Of a stretch of 64,000 nt of DNA, positions 36,001 through 47,683 are shown piece after piece. The first letter of the stretch is position 1. Each line of letters begins with the position of its first letter. This stretch comes from Sipunculus nudus (lineage: Eukaryota > Annelida > Sipuncula > Golfingiida > Sipunculidae). The stretch covers positions 5,672,601 to 5,736,600 of the forward strand of contig CM049319.1 in the NCBI GenBank assembly GCA_026874595.1, written 5' to 3'. The notes below the pieces were generated by a model. That model was not told where the DNA came from. It did no database searches and saw only the letters and a list, made by a program, of their open reading frames with translations. The translations under genes and the position numbers were made by a program.

Positions 36001-38965
36001 GAAATGTAGTCAGGTTATGCTGGATGAGTATTTTATAAGTAGACAGGATATGTACCAGGTTATACTGGGTGAGTAGTTTTATAAGTAGACAGGAAAATGT
36101 GGTTAGGTTATGATTGGTGAGTAGTTTTATTAGAAGACAGGAAAATGTGGTCAGGTTATGCTAGGTGAGTAGTTTTATTAGAGGACAGGAAAATGTGGTC
36201 AGGTTATGCTAGGTGAGTAGTTTTATTAGAAGACAGGAAATGTCGTCAGACTTTACTGGGTGAGTAGTTTTATAAGTAGACAGGAAATGTGGTCAGGTTA
36301 TGCTAGGTGAGTATTTTTATAAGTAGACAGGATATGATGCCAGGTTATACTGGGTGAGTAGTTTTATTAGAAGACAGGAAATGTAGTCAGGTTATGCTGG
36401 ATGAGTTTTTTATAAGTAGACAGGATATGTACCAGGTTATACTGGGTGAGTAGTTTTATTAGAAGACAGGAAAATGTGGTCAGGTTATACTAGGTGAGTA
36501 GTTTTATTAGAAGACAGGAAATGTGGTCAGGTTATGCTAGGTGAGTAGTTTTATTAGAAGACAGGAAATGTAGTCAGGTTATGCTGGATGAGTATTTTAT
36601 AAGTAGACAGGATATGTACCAGGTTATACTGGGTGAGTAGTTTTATAAGTAGACAGGAAAATGTGGTTAGGTTATGATTGGTGAGTAGTTTTATTAGAAG
36701 ACAGGAAAATGTGGTCAGGTTATGCTAGGTGAGTAGTTTTATTAGAGGACAGGAAAATGTGGTCAGGTTATGCTAGGTGAGTAGTTTTATTAGAAGACAG
36801 GAAATGTCGTCAGACTTTACTGGGTGAGTAGTTTTATAAGTAGACAGGAAATGTGGTCAGGTTATGCTAGGTGAGTATTTTTATAAGTAGACAGGATATG
36901 ATGCCAGGTTAAACTGGGTGAGTAGTTTTATTAGAAGACAGGAAATGTAGTCAGGTTATGCTGGATGAGTATTTTATAAGTAGACAGGACATGTACCAGG
37001 TTATACTGGGTGAGTAGTTTTATAAGTAGACAAGAAAATGTGGTTAGGTTATGCTAGGTGAGTAGTTTTATTAGAAGACAGGAAAATGTGGTCAGGTTAT
37101 GCTAGGTGAGTAGTTTTATTAGAAGACAGGAAATGTGGTCAGGTTATGCTAGGTGAGTAGTTTTATTAGAAGACAGGAAATGTAGTCAGGTTATGCTGGA
37201 TGAGTATTTTATAAGTAAACAGGATATGTACCAGGTTATACTGGGTGAGTAGTTTTATAAGTAGACAGGAAAATGTGGTTAGGTTATGCTAGGTGAGTAG
37301 TTTTATTAGAAGACAGGAAAATGTGGTCAGGTTATGCTAGGTGAGTAGTTTTATTAGAAGACAGGAAATGTGGTCATATTATGCTAGGTGAGTAATTTTA
37401 TTAGTAGACAGGAAATGTCGTCAGACTTTACTGGGTGAGTAGTTTTATAAGTAGACAGGAAATGTGGTCAGGTTATGCTAGGTGAGTAATTTTATTAGAA
37501 GACAGGAAAATGTGGTCAGGTTATGCTAGGTGAGTAGTTTTATTAGAAGACAGGAAATGTAGTCAGGTTATGCTGGATGAGTATTTTATAAGTAGACAGG
37601 ATATGTACCAGGTTATACTGGGTGAGTAGTTTTATAAGTAGACAGGAAAATGTGGTTAGGTTATGCTAGGTGATTAGTTTTATTAGAAGACAGGAAAATG
37701 TGGTCAGGTTATGCTTGGTGAGTAGTTTTATTAGAAGACAGAAAATGTGGTCAGGTTATGCTAGGTGAGTAGTTTTATTAGAAGACAGGAAATGTGGTCA
37801 TATTATGCTAGGTGAGTAATTTTATGAGTAGACAGGAAATGTCGTCAGACTTTACTGGGTGAGTAGTTTTATAAGTAGACAGGAAATGTGGTCAGGTTAT
37901 GCTAGGTGAGTAATTTTATAAGTAGACAGGATATGATGCCAGGTTATACTAGATGAGTAGTTTTATAAGTAGACAGGAAATGTGGTCAGGTTATGCCAGG
38001 TGAGTAATTTTATAAGTAGACAGGATATGATGCCAGGTTATACTGGGTGAGTAGTTTTATAAGTAGACAGGAAAATGTGGTCAGGTTATGCTAGGTAAGT
38101 AGTTTTATTATAAGACAGAAATGAGGTCAGATTATGCTAGGTGAGTAGTTTTATTATTAGACAGGAAATGTTGTAAGGTTATGCGGGGTGAGTAGTTTTA
38201 TTAGTAGACTGGTAATGTGGTCAGGTTATGCTAAATGAGTAGTTTAATTAGCAAACAGGAAATTATGTCAGGTTATTCCGGGTGAGTAGTTTATTTGTAG
38301 ACAGGAAAATGTCGCCAGATTATGCTAGGTGAGTAGTTTTATTATTAGACAGGAAATGTGGTCAGATTATGCTGGTTGAGTAGTTTTATATGTAGACAGG
38401 ATATAATGCCAGGTTATACTGGGTGCGTAGTTTTATTATCAGACAGAAATGAGGTCAGGTTATGCTAGGTGAGTAGTTTTATTATTAGACAGGAAATCTG
38501 GTCAATTTAAGCTGGGTGAGTAGTTTTATTATGCTGGGTGAGTAGTTTTATTAGTAGACTGGTAATGTGGTCAGGTTATGCTAGCTGAGTAGTTTTGCTT
38601 GGTGAGTTGTTTTATTAGCAGACAGAAATGAGGTCAAGTTATGTTGGATGAGTAGTTTTATTAGTAGACAGGAAATTTTGTCAGGTAATGCTGGGTGAGT
38701 AGTATTATTAGCAGACAGAAATGAGCTCAAGTTATGGTGGGTGAGTAGTTTCATTAGTAGACAGGAAATCTGCTCAAGTTATGCTGGGTGAGTAGTTCTA
38801 TTAGTAGACAGGAAATCTGCTCAAGTTATGCGGGGTGAGTAGTTTTATTATTATACAGGAAGTGTGGTCAGGTAATGCTAGATGAGTAGTTTTATTAGTA
38901 GACAGGAAATGTGGTCAGGTTATGCTGGGTGAGTAGTAATATAAGTAAACAGGAAATTCGTTTTA
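33072..38965 (+). repeat. 5.9-kb satellite, ~48-bp monomer, ~120 copies
   Basis: The monomer is approximately GGTGAGTAGTTTTATTAGAA, then GACAGGAAAATGTGGTCAGG, then TTATGCTA. Variants are recognisable: ATGTCGTCAGACTTTACTGG, GATATGATGCCAGG, GATATGTACCAGG and GATGAGTATTTTATAAG. From about 34685 to 37800 the order of variants repeats with a ~1.55-kb period. Monomers become diverged from about 38050 onwards and at the extreme left, so the centre is the most recently amplified part. The plus strand is strikingly poor in C. No open frame crosses the array. Confidence 0.97.
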
Positions 38966-40740
38966 ATGTTTAGTCCTGGTTTAATCTGCAGACCAACTTT
39001 AGACCGTATGCTCAAAACGGACTAGTGATAAAATGACTTTAGTTTCGCATTTGAATCCCAGATTTAATCAAAAAGTTAGACCTGATAAGGGTAGTTTAAG
39101 GTTGGACTAAGTCCTAAATTCTTTTAAATATCTCAAAATAACGACTATATAAGGACAAGGGAACCATTTTCAGGGCTGTAAAAAGCCTATATCAAAGCAA
39201 TCAAAGTAATAACATTATCAACCTGAATTACATGCAATAGACTGACATTGGCACTTAGAGCAATATTATTTATAGACCAGTCGGATCTTTATATTAAATT
39301 AGAGACAAGAGTCGTATTCACATTTGAAAAAAATATTAAACTTGTAGCCCTACGTTCAGCAGAACTTTAACAAATGAAAGCTTTCTTCAGAATAATGATT
39401 AAATGTTCGTTATAGCAAAACTGTTTGTAGCACTTAACCGTTTTTATTTTTTTTATGATTTAGACCATGACCTTTGACCTAGAAGCAAATAAATAAGGTG
39501 TTACAATATGGCTTAAACAATACTTCAAAACTGTTGACCTGATACTTCAACTGAATACATTATTGACATTCATCTTTGACCATTTAAGTAATGGAATACA
39601 GAAATAAGATAACACATCTTAAGCCATTTGCCTTACACTTCATGCAGAAATTTTCATACCAAAACACCTGACAAAGAAGGTTAAGGTCATTTTTATGTGT
39701 ATTATCTTAGTCATCTCAACGTGCATTTATAGGTTATATGGATACAATGTCATAAAAATAATGTCACCAAACACAAATAAATACTAATCAATGCTTGCTC
39801 AATTAATAAAATAACGTGACATAAAAGTGATTTTCAAGATATTGCCAAAAACTTAATGTCAAAATTATCATATAGCCAGCTAAGATGCAGCGACAAAATG
39901 ACTTTCCTTATGCTTATATGAATCTTTGCACTTATCTTATCGTTTTTGCACTTACGTTAAAACTTTTAACAGATTGCATCATGTAAAAGATAAATAACAT
40001 TGAAATTTGAAAGCACACAAACCTACTTGGGTGTTAACCTTCTGTCAATTTTTTGAAAAATGAAATTTAGGTATATTAGACGGGTCTGTAATGGGAAACT
40101 CTAGGAACTATTTCGCCAGGGGCGCTAGAGGCGCGCCGGTTCCTCTGGTTTGATTATACCACTGTGTGTTTGAACACTGGAATTTCCATTTGATGTCATA
40201 ATATGGCAAATAAAAGTAATTACGGATAATGGATAATAAAAAAGCTCACGGCGGAATCATGTATGGTGAATATAAAAACAATCTGGGAGATATGAAGAGC
40301 AGGTGATTTGGGTTAGTGGGCGACAATAGGAGAAATTATGAATGCCCACAGCACAAGTCGAAGAAAGGGGAATGCGTGATGTTTGTTACAGTCATAATGT
40401 GATGTCTGATTTCACTCTGCGCATACTACAATACCATACTGCCATAGCTAAAACAAGAACATTGTTTATGAAATTATCACTTTTTTTTGTTTAAACTACG
40501 AATCCAATTAATTCAAGGCAATATATAGACATAGACATAGACATAGAGTACAGCACTACAGACATTCAGGAAGACTAAATTTTAAGTGTGTATTCTAACG
40601 TGAATATAATGTTAGAACAGAGGACACATGCAGGGGGGGGGGGAATTTAAGGTGGTTTCAGGCCTTTTAAAGATTATTTTTCATACCAAAGTAAGGACCC
40701 TAAAATGATTAAAGCTCATTACATATTTCAGTCCCCCCCA

Positions 40741-40816
<76 letters not shown>

Positions 40817-41700
40817 TATTTGCACATATTATATATATATGCATATATAAATATGCATATATATATAAATATATAAAGAGGGGTATATCAAGAGGGTACT
40901 ACAAAGAGTAAAAATTTGAATTTCTAACGCAAATTAATTAACAGGTTTATTTTTTCAAACCAAAGGTGGCCTGCTTGGTGCATATTTCATAACCTTCTTA
41001 AACTTTACAAGGAGTCACTTTTTATGGCAAGATAAACCATAATCAAAACGCAGTTATTATTGATTTTAATGAATAATTGTTTCAGATATTCATGCAAAAT
41101 ATATGAATTGTTGTTACTTTTCAAATTCAATTTACAAATATGTGTGGATGCATGGGTTGTAATTTTTTGAGAATTGAATTGAATGTCGGGAGGCTGGACA
41201 TCTCCATTTATTGATTACAGGCTATACTTTGATTTTATTTTAGTAGATTGACAATAAAAAATATCAAAACGCTTTAACCTGCTAGCCCCAGCAATGTATT
41301 CGTCAAAGACAAAGTGTCTGAATGGCTCTATGTGCATGCTGCAAACGGTTATAATCAGATCAACACAGGTTTTGACACACTTGCAAAAAAAAATAATTTT
41401 CTGACATTTTATTTCACTTTCTGAACCAGACCTTTGAAATATTTGCAAAATTCAGTTAAATTAACTCCATGCAGATATACAAATAATAATCAGAGGATGC
41501 AAGTAAAGACCAAAGACTTTGTCACTCTACTTTCATGATTCGTCATAACATATTGAAACTAAGTGTTAGTAATAAGGGTGAAATTAATTTCTAATTAAAT
41601 AAATTAAAATTTATAAGATGCTTTTTTAGAATTAAAAAGAAATATTTGTCATTGAGTAGCACATGATTTTTATTCATGTGACAGTTCACAATGACTGCGT
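38966..41700. other. intergenic, no gene recognised
   Basis: AT-rich sequence with a G homopolymer (40634-40643) and a compound microsatellite at 40747-40870. No coding signature was recognised. Confidence 0.5.
40747..40870. repeat. compound (CT)n(AT)n microsatellite
   Basis: A CT run to about 40783 passes directly into TATATA with CATATAT interruptions. Confidence 0.93.
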
Positions 41701-41735
41701 TCTATTAAAAAAAAGGAGGACAGCGATACAGTTGA

Positions 41736-41783
41736 TGACGTCAGTCAATACGACGTCATGTGTCATCGACCTTTGTGACGTTA
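41736..41783. promoter_or_regulatory. cluster of three CRE-like sites
   Basis: TGACGTCA (41736-41743), GACGTCA (41752-41758) and TGACGTTA (41776-41783) lie within 48 bp. The first is the palindromic CREB/ATF consensus. AGCCAATCAG, a CCAAT-type motif, lies about 115 bp downstream. Regulatory function is inferred only; no gene start is visible nearby. Confidence 0.35.
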
Positions 41784-41859
41784 TTTTATGTTGTAAGCAG
41801 CTCTCGCTACCATGGGGATGGAAGCCCATCTGTGTAGGAGCGTTTTTTGGGTCATAACA

Positions 41860-42430
41860 ATTGACCTGACGGCGAGTGCTTGATCGACAGGTCTATTAGC
41901 CAATCAGCGAACGTTATTGCCCGACTGAAAACGAGGCCATGTAAACACACGTGGAGGTCGGACATCAGGTCGGACATTCCTGACCCGTGTGTTAACTTTC
42001 AACCATATGCTCGATGGACCTGTCATAATAAATATGTTTAATTTTTAATACGTTCGAGGCATATGCTTATTTTTTATATAAAAGTTTCTCCAGGTATCAT
42101 TCAAAGTAACAGCAATCTGTTTTATCCCTCTTCATTATAGAATCACAAGACAAGGAGAAACGCAGGGATGGGACAAGGCAGGCCCGATTTAGCCCCGTCA
42201 TATATTGAGTCCATATTGACGCATGAAAGTTTCAGTATGTCCAGAGAAGCTGCCAATATGATCCTATTCACCACCTATTGGTAAACATTGGCCTGTAACC
42301 ATTGCTAAAAAGTGTTACATTTGCCCCACACCAGCGCGTCACTCTTCAATGCTGATGGGTTTATACAAAATGTATCAATCTTGGGCCCTGTCGAATCGGA
42401 GCGTCTGCCAATCCAAGTCCAAGTATTGGT
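41860..42430. other. GC-richer non-coding stretch
   Basis: Less AT-rich than its surroundings, with no recognisable domain. It could be regulatory or an unrecognised UTR exon. Confidence 0.35.
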
Positions 42431-42571
42431 TATAGCCCAATGAAATGTTATGCAAGCCGTGAGGTTTGCGAGGCTTGTGTCACATGGCAGGCGAGCCGTT
42501 TAGGCGAGCCTGCCATGATTAACACAAGCCAAGCAAATCTCATTGCTTGCATAACATTTCATTGGGCTATA
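42431..42571. repeat. 141-bp near-perfect inverted repeat (foldback)
   Basis: The outer 27 bp (42431-42457, starting TATAGCCCAATGAAATGTTA) are exactly complementary to 42545-42571. The inner arms 42461-42480 and 42522-42541 pair with about three mismatches, CATGGCAGGC pairs with GCCTGCCATG, and a loop of about 14 nt remains. Either a foldback MITE or a transcribed hairpin would fit. Confidence 0.93.
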
Positions 42572-43680
42572 TCTGATTTGTCCCACATGCCTCGCCTCCT
42601 TGGTCGAACGTCACGCGAGTAATTTTTTGGCTACCAACCAATTATTTGCCATATTTGGAAAGTCGCTATGCAACTACACTTGCATGGTCACTTTTCATGA
42701 CCCTGTGATGCAAGCAGTTTTGTATGTACAGTTAGAACAAAGGAAAATACGCCGCATGTGGGACAAGTATTCATGTTCATGTGCATGCGACGATATGCTA
42801 TCTCCTGTTACAACAAAGACATGTATATTTGATATATCTCTGCCAAAAGTCAGTAACTGTTATTGACGAGGATACAAGTGTAACTGTATAGCTCACTGCT
42901 TTATATTGTAACCATGTCGATAATTTACATAACAGTGCGCATTTATTGGCATTCAAAGATGCAAGACCGCTATATTACTGGTGATAGAACTTAACAACTT
43001 ACAGATCCGTCGGTGTGACAAAGCACGAGCTCAAATTTTGGTGATCGACCTAGATATTTTGATTATTTAATCGACAAAGAAATACATATAATCGTCAAGA
43101 AACTACCGAAAGAGAAAGGTAAAATCTTGAAAAATTGAGCTGTTCTTTAATAAAATTATTGTGTAAATGTCGGCTATATAAATAGTATAATGTTTATATT
43201 TTTCACAGAAATTTTGTCTGTTCATTTGTCTGTCTTTAAAAAACTATCAATCTTAATAAATTAAGTGATCACATAGCTTGTTAATTAATGATTATAAAAA
43301 AACAATAATATTGCATTCTACGGCCGCATAAGTTCCCTGACATGGGGGGGGGGGGGGGGGGGGGTGGAGAAAGAGAAGGGGAAAATGCTATTTTTTTTGG
43401 CAAGTAGTAAAAAAAAGAGATCCATATTTGTTATCATATTCCACTTGGAATCAGACATTATGACAGCCATGAGTAATAATTAGAAAATAATCATTAAGAT
43501 GTTTCTATTAAACAATAAACAAGATAAATAATATTCACTGAAAAAATGTGTTTATATCTGTTATGTACATTTCATTGAAATGGTGTGAGAAATTGTTAAA
43601 AAATTATTTCACAGTCTATTTAGGCTGTAATGATGCATTACATCAGAATACAATAAATAATGGGTAGTTGTATTAACGAA
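42572..43680. other. intergenic, no gene recognised
   Basis: AT-rich with a G homopolymer at about 43346-43363. An 88-codon open stretch (42600-42866) starts inside the flank of the foldback and shows no domain. Confidence 0.45.
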
Positions 43681-43799
43681 TACGCTCCCAAGGTAGCGGA
43701 AATCTTGCGCTTCTAAAGAAGCAACTGATTTTCACGCTGCCAGCTTTGACCGTTTATGATATATTTAGACACCAGACGGCGGTTTGTTGTCCACTGAAA

Positions 43800-44270
43800 T
43801 AAACGTGCGTACGATGTGACAAGCAGCCAATCAGATGCCAATAAACAAACACTCGACAGGCATCCTGGGTCCGCCCATTGCCGCACTTCAAGCGCCGTTC
43901 GATGAGTTTCCGGTCGAATTTAAATTGCTCCCTCTGCATTCTCGCATCATCGACCGATTCGATTATGACATTATGACTGTGTTAGCGTAGCCATGTATCT
44001 GTTGTCTGCAGAACTGAAACCAGCCAGCGAGGTGTGCACGCAGCCTTTGTTGTTACGTTTCGTTTGAATTACAGCTCACCGGCGGAGCATTCTGTGTGAC
44101 CAAGGCCCTAAGCAAACCACGTCAGGGGTAATTCTCTCTGAGCCTGTGGCCTGTTTAGACGGTTACGCTGGGGGATGAGCTGTCACTCAAAATGAAATGA
44201 ATTTGATTGGCTCCGTGTTTTCCTCGCTTGGCTTTGTCTTCCAGCACAAAGTTTCATCTGATTGGACAAA
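43800..44270. promoter_or_regulatory. GC-richer region with CCAAT-type boxes
   Basis: Contains AGCCAATCAG (about 43826), TGATTGGCTCC (about 44203) and CTGATTGGAC (about 44257) together with GTCCGCCC. These motifs and the higher GC content could mark a promoter, possibly that of the glycosyltransferase gene whose CDS exon begins 2 kb downstream after a splice acceptor. This is inference only. Confidence 0.25.
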
Positions 44271-44761
44271 AATACAGTGCTCCCCCCTGGTGTTGCAATT
44301 CAGGATACGAGGTCATAACAAACAGCGCCTTACGATATAGGAAGTAGCCCTATAGGTAAAGCGCTGTGTAAAGAGCGTAATTAACGAAGTGAAACTGTGT
44401 AAACTTTCGATGATTAAATAATAAAAAATAAAATAAATACTTAAACATTTATGGTAATTTTCCCCGTGAAGATAATATTTGGATGTATCACAGTGTTTTT
44501 ATACTAAACAAATACCAAAGATATGTCACAAATGGAGCATCACTTGTAATATATAAATCCATATATACAATATACTTATGTTATTACATACATGAGTCTC
44601 TGATTCTTAGTGTTAAAAGGAAAATTAAAAAAAAAATATTGCCTCAGATTGCCTTAACTGACAGAACAGCACATTTTCTATAATAATGCACATGTATAAA
44701 GTAAAACAGTTAATTTGTACACACCCACACACCCTAACACACGAACACAAATGTTAATATA

Positions 44762-44805
44762 CAGTGGCGGATACATGGGGGTGGGGTGGGGGGGGGGGGG
44801 CGTAA
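44762..44805 (+). mobile_element. solo transposon end (CAGTGGCGGATACATGGGGG)
   Basis: Resembles the left terminus of the element at 26524, followed by a G-rich run. No matching right end was found nearby, so this is a truncated or diverged copy. Confidence 0.5.
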
Positions 44806-45040
44806 CAACCTTTTTCAGGATTTTAAACTATTTTTATATGAGACAGATTGGCGGGGCATTAAATCGCTCATTCAGTCCCCACCATGTTATATTAGCCAGA
44901 GTTAACTCAGAATTTACTATTTTCGCAGACGACAGAGAGCTAGAACTCGACATTGCAGGGACACGTATACATTTAATACTACGATCACCAGATAACTGAT
45001 CCTTGGCATCGCATAATACTTCGTTGACACGTGAGTATTT

Positions 45041-45462
45041 TTAACCGAACCGTTAGTATATGTGTTCCTTGTACATTACCGAACGTATATATGTTTATTC
45101 TACATTACCGTAAGTATATTTGTTCTTTGTGTACATTACCGTAAGTATTTATGTTCTTTGTACATTACCGTAAATATATTTGTTCGTTGTACATTACGGT
45201 AAGTATATATGTTCGTTGTACATTAACGTAAGTATATATGTTCGTTGTACATTACCTTAAGTATATGTGTTTATTGAACATTACCTAAGGTATATATGTT
45301 TATTTAACATTACCGAACGTATATATGTTCATTGTACATTACCGTAAGTATATGTATTCGTTGTGTATTACCATAAGTGTATATTTTCATTGTACCATAC
45401 TGTAAGTATACGTGTTCATTGTATATTCCTGTACGCATATGAGCTCATTTTATATTAACGTA
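45041..45462 (+). repeat. minisatellite, 29-30-bp unit, ~14 copies
   Basis: The unit is TTACCGTAAGTATATATGTT followed by CGTTGTACA. Variants replace CGTAAG by CGAACG or CTTAAG and CGTT by CATT or TATT. Confidence 0.93.
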
Positions 45463-46321
45463 AGAAATCTAAAGCAAAGCAAAATGCTTTTATTTTTACC
45501 ATATTGCTCCGTAAAAGAGTGGTCGTATGGCTCACGTGAATCACAACAACAGTGATCTGTATTAGATATGGAGTTTATTTTTTTATCAGGCTGATTACAA
45601 ATTGCCTTTTCCTTTGAGATTATTCCCCTTTTACTCTTCACCTGTTCTGTAGTTATCAGGTATTGTACTCTGTGACAGTCCCCTCTGTTCGCCTATTTAC
45701 GTTCGCAAAAACCTGCCAGATGATGGCAAGTTTGGCGTTTTCCTACCAAACATGACCTTGGTCTTAATTAAGTTGTTATAACCTCAGATGTATCACAAAA
45801 TGAATGAACATCCTCAAGACTAACGGAAATAACATTTTAAATATATTTAAATATGTCACTTTGTTGCAAAAACCTGCTATAATATGGCGACTTCTGCTTT
45901 TTTTCTAGTCACATTTGACAGGAAATACAACCTTGATCCTGATGCATGACCCCTTGCAGAAGTATCATTAAATGAACGGACATCCTAATGTTAGTTGGAA
46001 ATGACACCTTAAATATGTTACTTTTATGGACATTTCAATATTTCATCCATTATGGATAAACCACTTGCATCCTTTTCAAGTGAGAAAAGATCGAGAAAAA
46101 CGGTTCATTATTAAAACTGTAAAGTTAGAATGTATTTTACTCGGAAGTATTGTAGGGTTTGTCTGTATGTCTAATTCATTATGTAACTCCAGAGTATTGT
46201 TCCTGGTTCCATATGTTACACATGAAAACCAGACTGTTGCTGCAAGATATTACAATCTGCAAATATGACGTTCCTATCATACTTTAACGACTTATTGGCT
46301 ATATATGGAATTTTCTTTCAG
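45463..46321. other. intergenic / upstream of the glycosyltransferase exon
   Basis: No coding domain was recognised. It ends in a polypyrimidine tract and acceptor, TTTTCTTTCAG (about 46311-46321), just before the glycosyltransferase exon. At least one upstream 5' UTR exon is therefore likely. Confidence 0.45.
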
Positions 46322-46368
46322 AATCAAACTGTGAACGTATTTCCGTAGCGACGGAAGTATTTATCACT

Positions 46369-47292
46369 ATGACAACGATGCCCTCAAAAAAGGTTATATT
46401 TGCTTGCTTCATTGTTTTTACGACTGGGTTCCTTGTTGGATTTTGGGAGAGGATTCCTTTTGGTAAACTAATGCTTCAAGCCTCAGAAACAGCAGTAAAT
46501 CCAAGATCGGATATGAATACAAGTGAGAAAATTCCAAATATAGTACACTATCAGTGGTATTCAGATAAGAGCAAGGAGTTCCCTTTCACTGGATATTTGA
46601 GTGTGGTCAGCGTATTCCGCTTCCAGAAGCCAAGAAAAATATACTTCCACACCAACATGGAGCCCAATGGAAAATACTGGAAATTGACCAAATGCATTCC
46701 AACCTTTGAAATAGTACCCACAGAACCGCCAAAGGAATTATTTGGGAAAACGATAACACCTAAATTTTACACATCATTTTCAAATCTTGGACGTTTACTT
46801 GTGCTTTATCGCGAGGGTGGGATATACCTCGACACAGATGTGTTTATTCTAAAATCGTTGGACGACTTCCGTAAATATGAGTTTGTGGCTGGATACGAAA
46901 ATGATCATAACCGTATTTGTAGTGCTCTGTTGATGTCAGAGCCGAAATCAGTTATGTTAAAATTATGGTTAGATCATTTCATGTACGACGAACACCCTTC
47001 CCAATGGGGCTACAATATGCAGACTGTACCTTCTAGTATTCTGAAACGATACCCGGAACTGGCTCACATAGTGAAAAAGGGATTCCACAGGCCAAGTTAC
47101 TTCGAATTTGAATATATTTACAAAGATCGCAAATATGACTGGAGTACTAATCATGCACTGCATCTCTGGAACCATGCGCTTCATAACACTAAGAGAATTA
47201 ATGTGTCTCTTTCTCCTGAAAGTATAAAACGAATGAACAATACAGCGGCGGAAGTAGCCAGATACATCATGCACGGATATGACTCTTGTTAA
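46369..47292 (+). CDS. type II membrane glycosyltransferase, GT32 / Gly_transf_sug type
   Basis: Encodes 307 residues in one uninterrupted exon. Residues 8-26 form a single N-terminal membrane anchor (VIFACFIVFTTGFLVGFW) after a short Lys-containing head, typical of Golgi type II enzymes. The catalytic core starts with IPNIVHYQW (55-63), the usual first strand of DXD-sugar transferases, followed by FYTSFSNLGRLLVLYREGG (133-151) and IYLDTDV (152-158) with the DXD motif D155-T-D157 that binds the metal and nucleotide sugar. Possible N-glycosylation sites are N50, N278 and N290. It ends in YIMHGYDSC. Related proteins (alpha-1,4-galactosyltransferase-like and the many unnamed molluscan members) move sugars onto glycolipids or glycans; the acceptor here cannot be told. 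The start at 46369 is the first ATG after the splice acceptor at 46321 and is followed by the anchor; Met4 is an alternative. The gene looks intact. Confidence 0.9.
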   Translation: MTTMPSKKVIFACFIVFTTGFLVGFWERIPFGKLMLQASETAVNPRSDMNTSEKIPNIVHYQWYSDKSKEFPFTGYLSVVSVFRFQKPRKIYFHTNMEPNGKYWKLTKCIPTFEIVPTEPPKELFGKTITPKFYTSFSNLGRLLVLYREGGIYLDTDVFILKSLDDFRKYEFVAGYENDHNRICSALLMSEPKSVMLKLWLDHFMYDEHPSQWGYNMQTVPSSILKRYPELAHIVKKGFHRPSYFEFEYIYKDRKYDWSTNHALHLWNHALHNTKRINVSLSPESIKRMNNTAAEVARYIMHGYDSC

Positions 47293-47677
47293 AGCCAGGT
47301 ATCCACCTACCTTTTCGGTATAATTTATGAACTTTCTGGCTTACTCTGCGAGTATATTATGAGATCTAGGTAAATCTTGATAAGAAAAGTTCTTATTATG
47401 ACTCTGTGACGGATTTATGACCTTATCTCTCTACAAGTTCTAAGTAAACACAGTAATGTTGAAAAAAAAGAAAACCCTGCGTTACATATTGATGCTGGTT
47501 ACATAGGTGCTGAAACTGAAAGGGCCGTATTAGCAAAACGCCCTTTGCTCATCATGTTATAAATACGTAGACATAAACATAACAAACATACTGTGACCGA
47601 TGGATCGCCGTATTCTGGCCGATTTCTAAAAGGTAAATTTCTAAGATTACACTTAGTTAATGACGGCAAAGAGAGCC

Positions 47678-47683
47678 AATAAA
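47678..47683 (+). terminator. candidate polyadenylation signal AATAAA
   Basis: AATAAA in GCCAATAAACATG, 386 bp after the glycosyltransferase stop, followed by a TGTGTTTTGG stretch. This is the first good hexamer downstream of the stop. Confidence 0.5.

Noticed and set aside
46969-47274. Minus-strand open stretch of 101 codons
   Set aside because: Antisense shadow of the glycosyltransferase.
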